29,399 nucleotides of DNA from Branchiostoma floridae. Taxonomy: Eukaryota; Chordata; Leptocardii; Amphioxiformes; Branchiostomatidae. Within the stretch, counting starts at the first letter, position 1. Every line of letters begins with the position of its first letter. The translations under genes and the position numbers were made by a program. Below the pieces are notes generated by a model, which was not told where the DNA came from, did not search any database, and saw only the letters and a program-made list of their open reading frames with translations. Positions 17,331 to 27,680 of the stretch are shown piece by piece. The DNA lies in NCBI RefSeq assembly GCF_000003815.2, contig NC_049981.1, forward strand, positions 33,756,849 through 33,786,247. Direction: 5' to 3'.

Positions 17331-18814
17331 CTCTGTTTTTTGTGATTCTTGGTCTTCAAAGAAAGCAGTTTTGGGCCAGTCTTGGTTAACTTATTGTGTT
17401 AATTAAAGTCTTTTAAAAAAGATGTACAAGAGCATGCTTTTTAATTTTTTTTGTCTTGAGCTAGAAATAGGAAGTGACATGGATTTAGGACATATTTCGG
17501 TAGAAATTATTGGAGAAGAAATTGTTTAGTCAATACAGCTTGGTGCCATGGGTAGATGCAAGGTGTGTATCAAACCAACTCGTAGGGAAAGAGACTTTGA
17601 GACGCTATTACTTTATAGTTTAAAAAGAATAGTTTTATACCTGGTTATAAACAACAGGTAGTCATGGTTACGGCCATGAAGGACCTTAGACATCTAGGTA
17701 ATCTCGCCTTGTTCTTGTATTCTTTGCTACCTTATGAGCAATTTGCCTTCTCGGTGTGCTTAGCGAACCTCATTTATTCCGAAAATATCTATGATAAACA
17801 AAGTGTCTATGAGTATAGAAAATGCATGGGAAGGGTCTGCATGGATTTAGTGAGTGTCATATTGTTTTACAACACACATATCACGCAATTCATTCCAAGG
17901 TGAATTCCACAAAATTCGGCTGATTATGTATTCATTGACACGTTATCTAAATTGGAAAACAAGACTCCCTTCTGGAGTGGAATGCCCCTTTAAGCACATA
18001 TTCAAGCTTCCTGATGAGAACCCCCCTCCCACCATTCAGCCAGCTGAGCTGCACCGCTGTTTTCCCTGCTTGTTGACTGTTTACCTACATTGTTTATTGT
18101 TTACAAAGGTTGTTTACCTTTGTCTGGACACCTGTGAGTACAAGACAACCAGGTGGTCAGTAGTGGCGCCCCCTATCCCCTGGATGTGCATCTGCAGGGA
18201 GTGATGGTTTAGACCCACTGGATGCGATCACTAAACTACTGTACAGAAATCAAATGCAATTTTTGTGTCCCTTGATTTTATGATAGGATTCTGAGATTTA
18301 ATCAGAAACAGTTTCAAAATTGATCTTAAGCAATTTTATGTTACATATTTAGCCGTCTGTGTGCTTCTACGATGAAGAAAGCTTGAAGATGAAAAGACAA
18401 AGTTCTGTTGTTGACATGAGACCAAACTGACAATATTTCTGTTCCCTTCCATGTGCTGCCTTCCCGTCATCTTGTCCATCACAACTGTAGGTAAGTAAAT
18501 TATCCAAGTATCCATTTAGCACTGTACAGACATAGGACCTAAGGTCTGTCATATGTAAAGTATACATACTGTACAGACATTTGATAACGTCTCAGCCCAA
18601 CAGACTAAGTGTGGGTAGTTGTAACACAAACCAAGTCTTATTAAGTTATTTGTATACATTCATTTCAATTTGATATGACATGTCCCTGCGGTGCAATCCT
18701 GCTGAAGAACCCTCCGCCACTCAAGGAAGTTCCCTAGTGATAAAAGCCCACTTCATAACCCCAAAGCTCCACACACAGCCCTGAGTGGACTACATGATGT
18801 ATGTAAATCAGCCC
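17331..18814. other. Long unique stretch, no gene supported
   Basis: Frames of 79 codons (17664-17903) and 116 codons (17854-18204) have no recognisable motif or splice context. TGGAATGCCCCTTTAA at about 17979-17994 looks like a transposon end, but I find no matching left end. AGGGGGCGC on the minus strand near 18170 resembles only part of a CTCF site. Confidence 0.45.
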
Positions 18815-18960
18815 TTAGGGCAGATGTACACGAGGCAAAAAAATAACTTGTCCCATGATTTGTTTGTTTGTTTGATGTTGTACGCGCGGCGCATATCCTA
18901 TGACACATCTTCTGCCCGTGTAAAAAGACAAGTGATTTTTTTGCCTTGTATAAATTAGTC
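18815..18960. mobile_element. Possible foldback MITE
   Basis: GAGGCAAAAAAATAACTTGTC (18832-18852) pairs with GACAAGTGATTTTTTTGCCT (18927-18946) with two mismatches. GGGCAGATGT also finds a partner in ACATCTTCTGCCC. No clear target duplication is seen, so the borders are approximate. Confidence 0.5.
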
Positions 18961-19855
18961 TCTAATCCAGAGTTTCACACATGCTGGGCAAATTTCAGTA
19001 TTTCCGGACTTGCGCAGATGACCCAGTTTTAGTGCCCTCAGAATGCTTAGGCAGGCTTGGGAAAAGTGGCTGTAAAATTGTTTTTCTTGGGATATGTTTG
19101 GATTTTGGGGGTGCATCTTATAGGCAAGGGTTGTAGCTTCTATATTGTGTTGAAAAAACAGATTTTTAGTGATATTTGTGGTTGCAGTAGGCCTTAGAAG
19201 TTAGGTGTTTTGGTGTTGTTTACATGCAGTGAAAGGGGGTGAAAAGGTCTCCCACCTATGTTTTCATGGCGTATAATATAATTCCGCCGTAAATTTTTTC
19301 CCTTTTTTGTCGTTAAATTACTCTTCAGAGGTCGGACAACCTTGCCAATGTGAGTTTTTCATGTTCTAAAAGTCAGGTAGGTGATTTTTGACAGCCTCTT
19401 TCTCCCATGATTCCAATTGTTAAGAATATGCATAGGAAATATTGAAATTTAGCCTGCATGCTTTCGGTAGGGTATTCTAGTTCAAAATTGGCAAGTGTCA
19501 AGACACTCCAAGTGATGCGGGAAGGGTTGTCAAGCATCGTCACAAGTTTCAAAGACTTCACGGAGACCCTACCTTGGAACATGGAAAATCCATTTTGCAC
19601 ACTTGTCATCAGGAAGGTTTTCAATAATTCCTGCAGTGGACATTCAGGAATGTGATGTCCCAGAGTCTGGGGTTAGACTAGAGACCCACGCCAGGATTTA
19701 TATAGATATATTATGCTAAGATATAAGGGTCAGCCCCAATGTGCTGGTGTTAACCTACTGTATAAGTAACTACATACATGTATATGTACATGTCCAGCTT
19801 GTGAAATTGCACCAATGACAGCAAAGCTGCACCTGGTATGAAATGGCCTGCTGTA
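18961..19855. other. Unique sequence, no gene seen
   Basis: No supported frame. Overlapping frames at 19373-19655 on both strands are short and without motif. Confidence 0.5.
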
Positions 19856-20523
19856 TGTAGTTAGTTAGTTACTTAGTGAGTGAGTGAGTGAGTGAGTGAG
19901 AGTGAGTGAGTGAGTGAGAGTGAGTGAGTGAGTGAGTGAAGAGTGAGTGAATTAGTGAGTGAGTGAGAGTGAGTGAGTGAGTGAGTGAGTGTGAGTGTGA
20001 GTGAGTGAGTGTGAGTGTGTGAGTGAGTGAGTGAGTGAGTGAGTGAGAGTGAGTGAGTGAGTGAGAGTGAGTGAGTGAGTGAGTGAGTGAGTGAATTAGT
20101 GAGTGAGTGAGAGTGAGTGAGTGAGTGAGTGAGTGTGAGTGTGAGTGAGTGAGTGTGAGTGTGTGAGTGAGTGAGTGAGTGAGTGAATTAGTGAGTGAGT
20201 GAGAGTGAGTGAGTGAGTGTGTGAGTGTGAGTGTGAGTGAGTGAGTGAGAGTGAGTGAGTGAGTGAATTAGTGAGTGAGTGAGAGTGAGTGAGTGAGTGA
20301 GTGAGTGTGAGTGTGAGTGTGAGTGAGTGAGTGAGAGTGAGTGAGTGAGTGAATTAGTGAGTGAGTGAGAGTGAGTGAGTGAGTGAGTGTGAGTGTGAGT
20401 GAGTGAGTGAGTGTGAGTGTGTGAGTGAGTGAGTGAGTGAGTGAGTGAGTGAGTGAGTGAGTGAGTGAGTGAGTGATAGTAAATGAGTGAATGGGTGAGT
20501 GGGCAGTGAGTGAGTAAGTGAGC
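19856..20523. repeat. GTGA microsatellite, about 670 bp, with higher-order blocks
   Basis: (GAGT)n interrupted by GAGAGT and GTGTGAGT variants. GAATTAGT marker words lie at 19949, 20093, 20185, 20265 and 20351, each starting a similar block of 80-144 bases. This shows that the array grew by copying whole blocks, not only by 4-base slippage. Minus frames rich in Leu-Thr-His-Ser are repeat products. Confidence 0.97.
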
Positions 20524-21855
20524 GCCATTGGTATTGTTTCACCAAGTGAGCAAGCATTAGTAAATGAATGGATGAATCTTGTTATTAGACTACTAGGTAC
20601 CCTCAGTCAAACAGAAGTTTAATTTCTGGATTTCTAGAGAATATAGTACCCTTCTTTGTTACTTGGTCCACCCAGCACATGTACAAAATCATGTAAATGT
20701 ATATATTATGTTAATCCTGTGTGTAATTCAGTATGTCTGCCCTCTGTGGCATGTCAAACTGGACACTCTTGGTCTGTAGGTCACTTTTTATAGAGGACAT
20801 CTGCCTTCTCAAGGTCAAACTCTGACCTTCTGCTTCCCCAGAAGACTCCTTAAGACCCCAGGATTTCTTGGAGCGACACCTGATAGTGTTGTAGTGAAAG
20901 TTCTTATCTCAGGAACACAGAGAGACCAGAAGAAACCACAGCCATGACCAGGAAAATCAAGGTCATGGCAAGCTGATTAAAGTGATTTGTTGTAAATTGT
21001 TGGTGTAACAGAAAAACTAGTGCCGAACTGGAACATCAGAACACAAGGCTCTATACCATTCTTCTGTACTTTGGTGCAGTTTTAGGGAGCTGTGGGTGAT
21101 TTCCTGGCTGTTGTTGGTGGACGGGATCATAGATAAACAAACAAACAAACAAACAAACAAACAAACAGGCAAATAAGAAAGTTCAGGTCAGTTCTTTCAA
21201 ACCAAGGTCATATTTTTAAGTTCGGTTTGAAGATTATCCTTTCAAGTCAGTTGTTACAAATCATGTTAAAAGTAAAGACTTCAAAGGCACAATGAAAACA
21301 CTTTTAGTTCTATAAAATAAAGGACACTTTTAATTTTAACCTAAGTTCAGTGAAGTACAAACATGACAGTTCAGCTGTGCTGGATCTCCATTGTTTCCTT
21401 CAGGAACTGTAGCTGACTACAAGAGGAGTCCAGTGAAAGGCACTAACAAGTCTCCACAGATTTATCCTTAGATGGCACGGAAAGATACCAGGTGTGTCGA
21501 GTGTCAGGGTCAAGTTCAGGGCTGACTCCTCCCCTGAACCCTCTGATTGGCTACTCCAAGGCCGGAACTGGTACATCAGTCCGTGGTGCAGTTTTTACAA
21601 ACGGTTCTTGTCCTGTGAGTTTAATTTTCTCCAGGATTACCCAGGGTGAGAGGTCGTTCTGAGGTCGGTGTGCTGAGTGAACAGAGGCAGGCGGGTTTGA
21701 TCTTGAACTTGAAGGTTTAGTGAGGGGAATGTGTCAGTGGCACAGCTCTGCTGAAGTTTTAATTGGCATTTCAGTTTAATATCATGTTGGAGGGCAAATG
21801 GTCAAGCAGGACAAGGTGACAAGGAAGTCTGGCATTTCTGACTAGGATCTCAAAA
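20524..21855. other. Unique sequence with an AAAC microsatellite
   Basis: (AAAC)8 lies at 21135-21167. CAAGGTCA words are at 20810, 20958 and 21203. AAGGTCA-AACTC-TGACCTT at 20811-20829 is an inverted repeat with a 5-base spacer. No coding frame is supported. Confidence 0.55.
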
Positions 21856-21924
21856 CAGGGCTCGAAATACTTTTTTCTGCATACCCGCACTAAACTGCAT
21901 ATACAGGTGGTATTTTGAGCCCTG
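21856..21924. mobile_element. 69-bp internally deleted hAT MITE
   Basis: It starts CAGGGCTCGAAATACTTTTT and ends GTATTTTGAGCCCTG. The left end equals the right end of the 5627-5955 element read backwards, so this is a minimal relative of that family. No target duplication is visible. It abuts the SINE at 21925. Confidence 0.72.
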
Positions 21925-22525
21925 CAAGTGCAAAGGTTCTGGGTCCAGTCCCTGGCAGGCTCCAATGTCAAGGTTTGCCCTTGGGAAAGGCACTGTACTG
22001 TAGTATTAATGTTCCTCACTCAACTTAGGTAAAAATTGTTCCCAATCTTAGGTTAGGGACGTTCCCTCTGATGGTTTGTGAAACTAGACGCTCCATATTA
22101 GAGGAGAGCAACACCAGGGCTCTAGCCAGCTAGAAATTTTTTCCGTCAGCCAATTCCCATTGTCACGAAAACACTATTCCATGAGTTAGAGAGACTGAAC
22201 TGAGACCTTGAAAAATGTTTTTTTAATGAGATTATCGTATGCGAAAGGGCGCTGACACACATTGTCAGCAATCATATCAATTGCAAAACAAACAGTGTGT
22301 GGCTTTTATGGCCGTGGACGGCGTCCCCAAGCCGCCCGTAGCTTCCACCAAGGATTTTTGTCCGTCAAGGTTGACGGATTGGTTTTAAATTTTTTCTGTC
22401 ACACGCAGCAAATTTCCGTCAATTGACGGAAAAACGGACGCTGGCTAGAGCCCTGAGCAACACTTTGACATACACGTTAAGCTTAAAGATCCATCCACAC
22501 TTATTGAATAGAGTCACTCTCCCCT
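21925..22525 (+). mobile_element. tRNA-derived SINE interrupted by a hAT element
   Basis: The first part, 21925-22114, has AAAGGTTCTGGGTCCAGTCC (mutated B box), TTGCCCTTGGGAAAGGCACT, TTCCTCACTCAACTTAGG and GGTTAGGGACGTTCCCTCTG. The second part, from 22456, has CCACACTTATTGAATAGAGT. Both align in order with the SINE at 10394-10632. Between them lies a hAT MITE with an exact 8-bp duplication. No A box and no tail units are visible. Confidence 0.68.
22107..22463. mobile_element. 341-bp hAT element inserted in a SINE
   Basis: The body 22115-22455 starts CAGGGCTCTAGCCAGC and ends in the exact complement GCTGGCTAGAGCCCTG. The same 8 bases, AGCAACAC, flank it at 22107-22114 and 22456-22463. CAGGG ends with an 8-bp duplication are diagnostic of hAT. 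Several CCGTCA/TGACGG words repeat inside in both directions. It has no transposase frame. Confidence 0.93.
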
Positions 22526-23081
22526 CAGAGTCTGTTTTCTTTTTGATCTTCCTGATTGGCTGAATCGTTTTTAATAGATGAACCAAGGGACGAAATTGAT
22601 GCTCTCCTGTCACCCCCCACCCCCCAGGTTAATAGAACTGCTTATCACCTGCCAAATCTCATACCTGCAGCTGTCCCCAAGGTCAACCAAGGTCAGCAGG
22701 AGGCAATTGCCTCTGTCCGAAGGAGTTAGGCTGGATGTTACAGGTCCCAGGAGCTGGTGTGATGTTATGGCAGACTGCTGTTTCCTGTCAAACACGGGTC
22801 TGTGGAAACTGTACTAAAATGTCCCAGGTACCCTGAACCTGTATGTGCTACTTAGATATCATCTGTCTTTCTTGTCTGTAGCGATCAGTGCAGAATAAGT
22901 GCTTAAAGGACTGGCATCCAGTCTACTGTGCATCTCTTATATATATTAGGCCACACCAATTCAATTTTTGGATCTTAGATTTTCAACAGATATTAAAACA
23001 TTAAATAGAAAAACATATTGAAAATAAGATTCATGGAACATTCCTTGTTGTTTCCAAAAATAATTCCATCAGGTTGTTGGT
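22526..23081. other. Unique sequence with an AGGTCA direct repeat
   Basis: CCAAGGTCAACCAAGGTCA at 22677-22695 holds two AGGTCA half-sites spaced by four bases, a DR4 pattern used by nuclear receptors. No gene is supported. Confidence 0.45.
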
Positions 23082-23305
23082 GGAATATAGGATATAGGAG
23101 AATTTGAGACGAGGGGGGATATCAACCTAGCCATGTTTGGGATTGTGTTCTCACTGCAAAAGCGCCACCTATATCGGCTATATATAGCGGTAATGCAGAA
23201 CTCCAGTTACATGTAGAATTCTGGACCTCTGAGGAAGGTATACCTGAAACGTAAGCAAACTGAGTAACAATTTGGTTGTAAAAGAATTCTCCTATATCCT
23301 ATTCC
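23082..23305. mobile_element. Inverted-repeat-bounded element with hammerhead-like core
   Basis: GGAATATAGGATATAGGAGA (23082-23101) is matched by TCTCCTATATCCTATTCC (23288-23305) in inverted order. Inside, at 23229-23250, CTGAGGA, the self-complementary AGGTATACCT and GAAAC follow each other in the order of a hammerhead ribozyme core. The pattern also occurs as a decayed motif in Penelope-like and other retroelements. Stems I and III are not convincing here. No target duplication is obvious. Confidence 0.4.
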
Positions 23306-23467
23306 TTGTAATTGTTAGTGTTTTAAACCTGCCTGAACTTCCAAGTTCATCTGAACTGCTGTTGAACTTGACCTATGACCCAGAAGAAGGAACAGATCTT
23401 GGTTCTGTGTATATCAGTTCCCAGACATGGAAACAATGGCCGCCCTTCAGAAGGAGGGTTCTTGTGA

Positions 23468-23900
23468 TGGTGGAACTCTTCAAGGTCACGTCGTGGCAGC
23501 TGGCAAGGTCGTACTAAAACAAACAATTTTCCCGCCTAGATGCACAGATTAGGAGGTTTGGATAAACTCAGGTTCCGTGTCAGGAGGAGGTGAGGATGTC
23601 GACAGACTTGCAACAGGACTGGTGATCTGGACCGTGGAAAAGAATTTGCTTACCAACATATCAACAAATGCAATGAACATTTACACATTGTTTTGTGTAA
23701 GCTTGTTTTTCATTAACGACAATCAACCGAAGACAGTCATTCACAAAGTGATGTAGCCAGGTTTTCTTCCATATGGTAGGATTTTTCAAGGTCACATCTA
23801 TGCAGATGGCAAGGTCATTAGAGAACATCTAAGTTTCGATCTAAGTAAATTCTAAGACTCACAGATCAGGAAGGTTGGGAGGCTGTGAGGAGGTACTTTA
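23468..23900. repeat. Diverged duplication of about 110 bases
   Basis: Block one (23468-23565) and block two (23774-23880) share, in the same order, TTCAAGGTCAC, GCAG-TGGCAAGGTC, CACAGAT-AGGA and GGTTTGGA/GGTTGGGA. Spacing between matches is 306-317 bases. It is old and without coding signal. Confidence 0.5.
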
Positions 23901-23933
23901 CTGTGATGACAGGTACATGTCAGGTGGTACAAC

Positions 23934-24214
23934 TAGCCTAGTGTCCAGCTGTATCATAGCTCCCGAGTCTCTTCTGTCTTCTGAACCTCAAGTAAAACCA
24001 TGGTCATGATTTCAAACTTTTGACACGACTAAACTTTGAAATGCCTTCCTTTTTTAAAAAGTTCTTTCATTATGGTTTCACAAGTTTGCGAAGAGGACAG
24101 AAGAGACTCAGGAGCTATAAATAGTATAATATGGCTGGATACCAGGCTACAATACTGTGTACTAGTAGGGATTGAAGAGACTCAAGAACTATAATACGGC
24201 TGGATTCCAGGCTA
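23934..24214. mobile_element. Foldback MITE of the TAGCCTGG type plus a second right end
   Basis: The left end TAGCCTAGTGTCCAGCTGTA and right end GGCTGGATACCAGGCTA (to 24149) are inverted. Both are followed inward by the AGCTCCCGAGTCTCTTCTGT motif or its complement. A second copy of the right end (GAAGAGACTCAAGAACTATA ... GGATTCCAGGCTA) lies at about 24174-24214. It is related to 14185-14305, where most of the inside is missing. Confidence 0.72.
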
Positions 24215-24424
24215 GTCAGCTGGAGGAAGTCTGGATGGAGAGTCCTATTTTTATAGAGCAGAGCTAAAAGCCTGTCTGTTGGTTTGTTGGTTTGGATTGT
24301 GGTTTGCGGTTGCTTACAAACGTGTGCCTGCTGGTTTGGGGTTACAGCTATAATCTATTTCACAAACTAAACATGACATTCATAGCCCTTAACAATAACA
24401 TACAACATATGACTGGCTGCTTAT

Positions 24425-24685
24425 GTGTCTGGTCTGTGTGTGCGTGTGTGTGATTGTGCGCGCGCGTGTGTGTTTGTGTGGTGTATGTGTGCGTGCATGT
24501 GCGTATTGTGTGCATGTGCGTATTGTGTGTGTGTGTGTATTGTGTGTATACATTCATACATGTATGTGTGTGTGTGTGTGTGTGATTGTGTGTGTGTGTG
24601 TGTGTATTGTGTGTGTGTGTGTGTGAGTGTGTGTGTGTGTATTGTGTGTGTACATGCATACATGTATGTGTATATGTGTTGTGTA
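24425..24685. repeat. TG-rich microsatellite
   Basis: (TG)n with ATTGTGTG interruptions and two copies of ACATGCATACATGTATGTG-like words. Open frames on both strands (Cys/Val and His/Thr rich) are repeat products. Alternating purine-pyrimidine runs of this type can adopt Z-DNA. Confidence 0.95.
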
Positions 24686-25263
24686 TTATCATAACTTAGT
24701 ACATGTTTGAAGTTCCAGTTTCCTGAGCTAACATCTGTACATCTGTAGTACCTCAGCCCCTGCCCAGGTCTTCCCCCACAGAAACACCCTTTGTCTGGCA
24801 GTGTTTATTTTTCCTGGGGAGACCTTAACCCCAGACTCAGTCAGCCTCACTACTTATAACTGGGAGTGCTTAAAAGTTTCCCTGCACCCTGTAAGGTCAG
24901 AGGTCACAAGTTCGCTTAGAAAAGAAAACACCAAGCTTGTTGCAAGGTCTGCAACCATGCGATTAAGTAAAAGTCAAACCTCTGAATGAGGACTAAGACT
25001 GATATGATTGAAGCTTTTTGGTTAGCTACAGTACAGTACAGTAGTGCATTGCTGCTTTGCTATGGTTTGCATGTTTCAGTCAAACACACTGGGTCACCCC
25101 TACTCTTCTGGACAAGTGTGCTGGGTTCTTTAAGCTGCAGTGCTATCTTGATGCTTACTCCTGAGCTCCCCCGTACGTCGCTATGGCTTTATCTCATGTG
25201 ATTGGTTTGTTGAAAGATGGTCACAGAATACAGTTAAGCCTAGAGGTTGCCCACTAGCACTAG
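24686..25263. other. Unique sequence with a perfect DR1 motif
   Basis: AGGTCA-G-AGGTCA at 24894-24906 is an exact direct repeat with one-base spacer, the binding pattern of RXR/HNF4-type receptors. Frames at 24801 and 24986 are without support. Confidence 0.45.
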
Positions 25264-25419
25264 CTGGACTCCAGACTAGCCTATAGAGGTACGCATGGTT
25301 GACATGGGTGCTGTCTGTGTGGTGTGAGTGGCCTCAGGAGCCTGGACTCTAGACTAGCCTATAGAGGTACACATGGTTGACATGGATGCTGTCTGTGTGG
25401 TGAGAGTGACCTCAGGTCA
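25264..25419. repeat. 78-bp tandem duplication
   Basis: Two copies, at 25264 and 25342, share CTGGACTC-AGACTAGCCTAT, AGAGGTAC-CATGGTTGACA and TGCTGTCTGTGTGGTG. They differ at only a few positions. Confidence 0.92.
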
Positions 25420-25459
25420 CCCTGATGTACACATGTGAAACTGTAGCCTCTACCTCCCT

Positions 25460-25992
25460 TCTGTTACACACAGACCTGCTACATTTTATACATACACTTG
25501 TCAGAACATGATACATTTTCTACTGTCCCACTAACTTACATCACTGTCACACACAAACTTGCTACTTTCTATACATACATACACATGTCAGAACATGATA
25601 CATTTTCTACTGTCCCACTAACTTACAGCACTGTCACACACAAACTTGCTACATTCTATACATACATACACATGTCAGAACATGATACATTTTCTACTGC
25701 CCTACTGACAACACTGGCAAACTTGCTACATTCTGTTCATAGAACCTGCTACATTTTCTACTGTCCTACTTACAGTACTGTAAGTGAGTGTTACACACAA
25801 ACTTCCTACATTCTGGACATTTAACCTAATACATTTTCTGCTGTCTTACTCATAGCACTGACAAACTTGCTACATTCTGTACATATACTGTCAGAATCTG
25901 CTACATTTTCTCCTGTCCTACTCACAGCACTGTTACACACAAACTTGCTACATTCTGTAAATACATGGGTCAGAACCTGCTACATTTCCCAC
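25460..25992. repeat. 87-bp tandem repeat, about 6-7 copies decaying to the right
   Basis: TCAGAACATGATACATTTTC begins units at 25501, 25588 and 25675, exactly 87 apart. Later units are shortened and diverged but keep ACAAACTTGCTACATTCTG. Since 87 is 29 codons, a plus frame of 108 codons stays open and repeats a 29-residue block. I treat it as non-coding. Confidence 0.93.
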
Positions 25993-26151
25993 ATATATGT
26001 AGCAACTTGGTGACAGTCCTGCAGTTTTGCAAGGATGTTTTATTTGTGGGGAATTCAGGCCGGATTTTTGGGAGGGTTCAGACGTCGTGTGATGTTTTCT
26101 GCTCAGACGAAGTCACAAGGATCTCTGGAAGCCAACAAAACAGCTCATCGT

Positions 26152-26812
26152 TTTGTATGTATTTATATAGCCGGTATAACGGCACTTCAGCGTAACACAC
26201 CAGCTTCTGTATCTGTATATATAGCCGGTATAACCGCCGTTCGGCATAACACACCAGCTTCTGTATCTGTATCTATATAGCCGGGATAATCGCCATTTGG
26301 CGTAACACACCAGCTTCTGTATCTGTATCTATATAGCCGGTATAACCGCCCTTCAGCGTAACACACCAGCTTCTGTATCTGTATCTATATAGCCCGTATA
26401 ACCGCCGTTCGGCGTAACACACCAGCTTTTGTATCTGTATCTATATAGCCCGTATAACCGCCGTTCGGCGTAACACACCAGCTTTTGTATCTGTATCTAT
26501 ATAGCCGGTATAACCGCCGTTCGGCGTAACACATCAGCTTCTGTATCTGTATCTATATAGCCGGTATAACCGCCCTTCGGCGTAACACACCAGCTTCTGT
26601 ATCTGTATCTATATAGCCCGTATAACCGCCCTTCGGCGTAACACACCAGCTTCTGTATCTGTATCTATATAGCCGGTATAACCGCCCTTCGGCGTAACAC
26701 ACCAGCTTCTGTATCTGTATCTATATAGCCGGTATAACCGCCCTTCGGCGTAACACACCAGCTTCGCAGGCACGCGGTGCGGCAGCAGCTCGTTATATTA
26801 CACCAAACGACC
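26152..26812 (-). repeat. 56-bp array of LINE tail units, 11 copies, with hairpin
   Basis: The landmark GCC(G/C)G recurs at 26171, 26225, 26281 and then every 56 bases to 26729. On the minus strand the unit is AGCTGGTGTGTTACGCCGAA, then GGCGGTTATACCGGCTATAT, then AGATACAGATACAG. The array starts, on that strand, with the hairpin at 26743-26809, also present at 3391-3456 next to a LINE reading frame. So this is the 3' end of that LINE with its last unit amplified. Spacing of the last nine units is exact, so expansion is recent. No coding part remains. Confidence 0.88.
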
Positions 26813-26851
26813 TGTCACAAGATATCAATGTAAATGAGCAAAATGACATAG

Positions 26852-26878
26852 AAACAAACAAACAAACAAACAAACAAA
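26852..26878. repeat. AAAC microsatellite
   Basis: Six to seven AAAC repeats, like those at 21135-21167. Confidence 0.9.
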
Positions 26879-27435
26879 TGCAAGACCCGGCTTCTCCGCT
26901 AAGATTTTGTGAGCAAGCTGATGGATGTACATGATACAAGCACCCTAGCCTATCCCATGTTCCCCGTCCCAGGGTGCACATGTTACTTAAGTTCACTAAA
27001 TTCCCAAACTTGTTTCACCAAATCCGGCCAAACCGCAAATTAAATCTGTCAAACATGGACTCCCCTCTCCCTGACGTAACCATGGTTACTGGCACATTCG
27101 GAACTCTCGCTGATCAAGTGGCTCCCCTTACATAGCTCTGGCCACCAGAGAGTCAGGCGAGCTTGTCAGACACTACAGAAGGGCCTGGGTTCAGCACAAC
27201 TATCTCGGCCTGCTGCCAGATAAAAGCTTCTGTCAGTTTTATTTAAGGACCCCTTTCTTTGATTACCTCCAACAGTTGCCAAGGTTATTGATTTATGTCC
27301 ACTAAGTATTGTCTGCGATATTTCTTTGCTTGTCTACAGAAATATTGAAACAAATTGAAGCTTGCTACATCGATGAAGGATAGACATTGAATAAAGTCAA
27401 AGACATCTAGGTAATGAGATATGCCAGATGACTGT
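26879..27435. other. Unique sequence, no gene seen
   Basis: No supported frame or repeat. Confidence 0.5.
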
Positions 27436-27537
27436 TACTCAAGCAAATGGACATGATTTTGGAAACAGTCAGACGTTTCTGACAACATCTGCTGTCTTTC
27501 GTCACCATTTCCCAAATCATGTTCAGTTGCTTGAGTA
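27436..27537. mobile_element. 98-bp TA-flanked MITE
   Basis: The body 27438-27535 starts CTCAAGCAAATGGACATGAT and ends in an inverted copy, ATCATGTTCAGTTGCTTGAG, flanked by TA. The arms of about 28 bases have four differences including one indel. It is too short to code for anything. Confidence 0.75.
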
Positions 27538-27680
27538 GTATATTATTATTTGGCGTAACTCTTAGGTAGAGATGTTGATGGATTTAGACTTCTTATGTCT
27601 GGAGTAGTAGGAAAGTGTGGTTACAACATTGGCATTTAAATCACCAAGAAGTATAAATATGGACAAGGAAGATTAATATG

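Noticed and set aside
18155-18185. CTCF-like site (AGGGGGCGC on the minus strand)
   Set aside because: Only the core matches. The upstream CC positions of the consensus are absent.
17854-18204. 116-codon frame and an apparent transposon end TGGAATGCCCCTTTAA
   Set aside because: No motif in the frame, and no matching left end was found for the transposon end.
23448-23555. Short frame with a good start context (ACAATGGCC)
   Set aside because: Only about 38 codons, without motif, and within a diverged duplication.
24360-24694. His/Thr-rich and Cys/Val-rich frames
   Set aside because: Products of the TG microsatellite.
25498-25824. 108-codon frame with 29-residue repeats
   Set aside because: It follows from the 87-bp repeat period being a multiple of three. 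Downstream units break the frame.
26152-26812. CRISPR array
   Set aside because: The repeats are directly adjacent 56-bp units with no variable spacers, and the context is eukaryotic transposon DNA.
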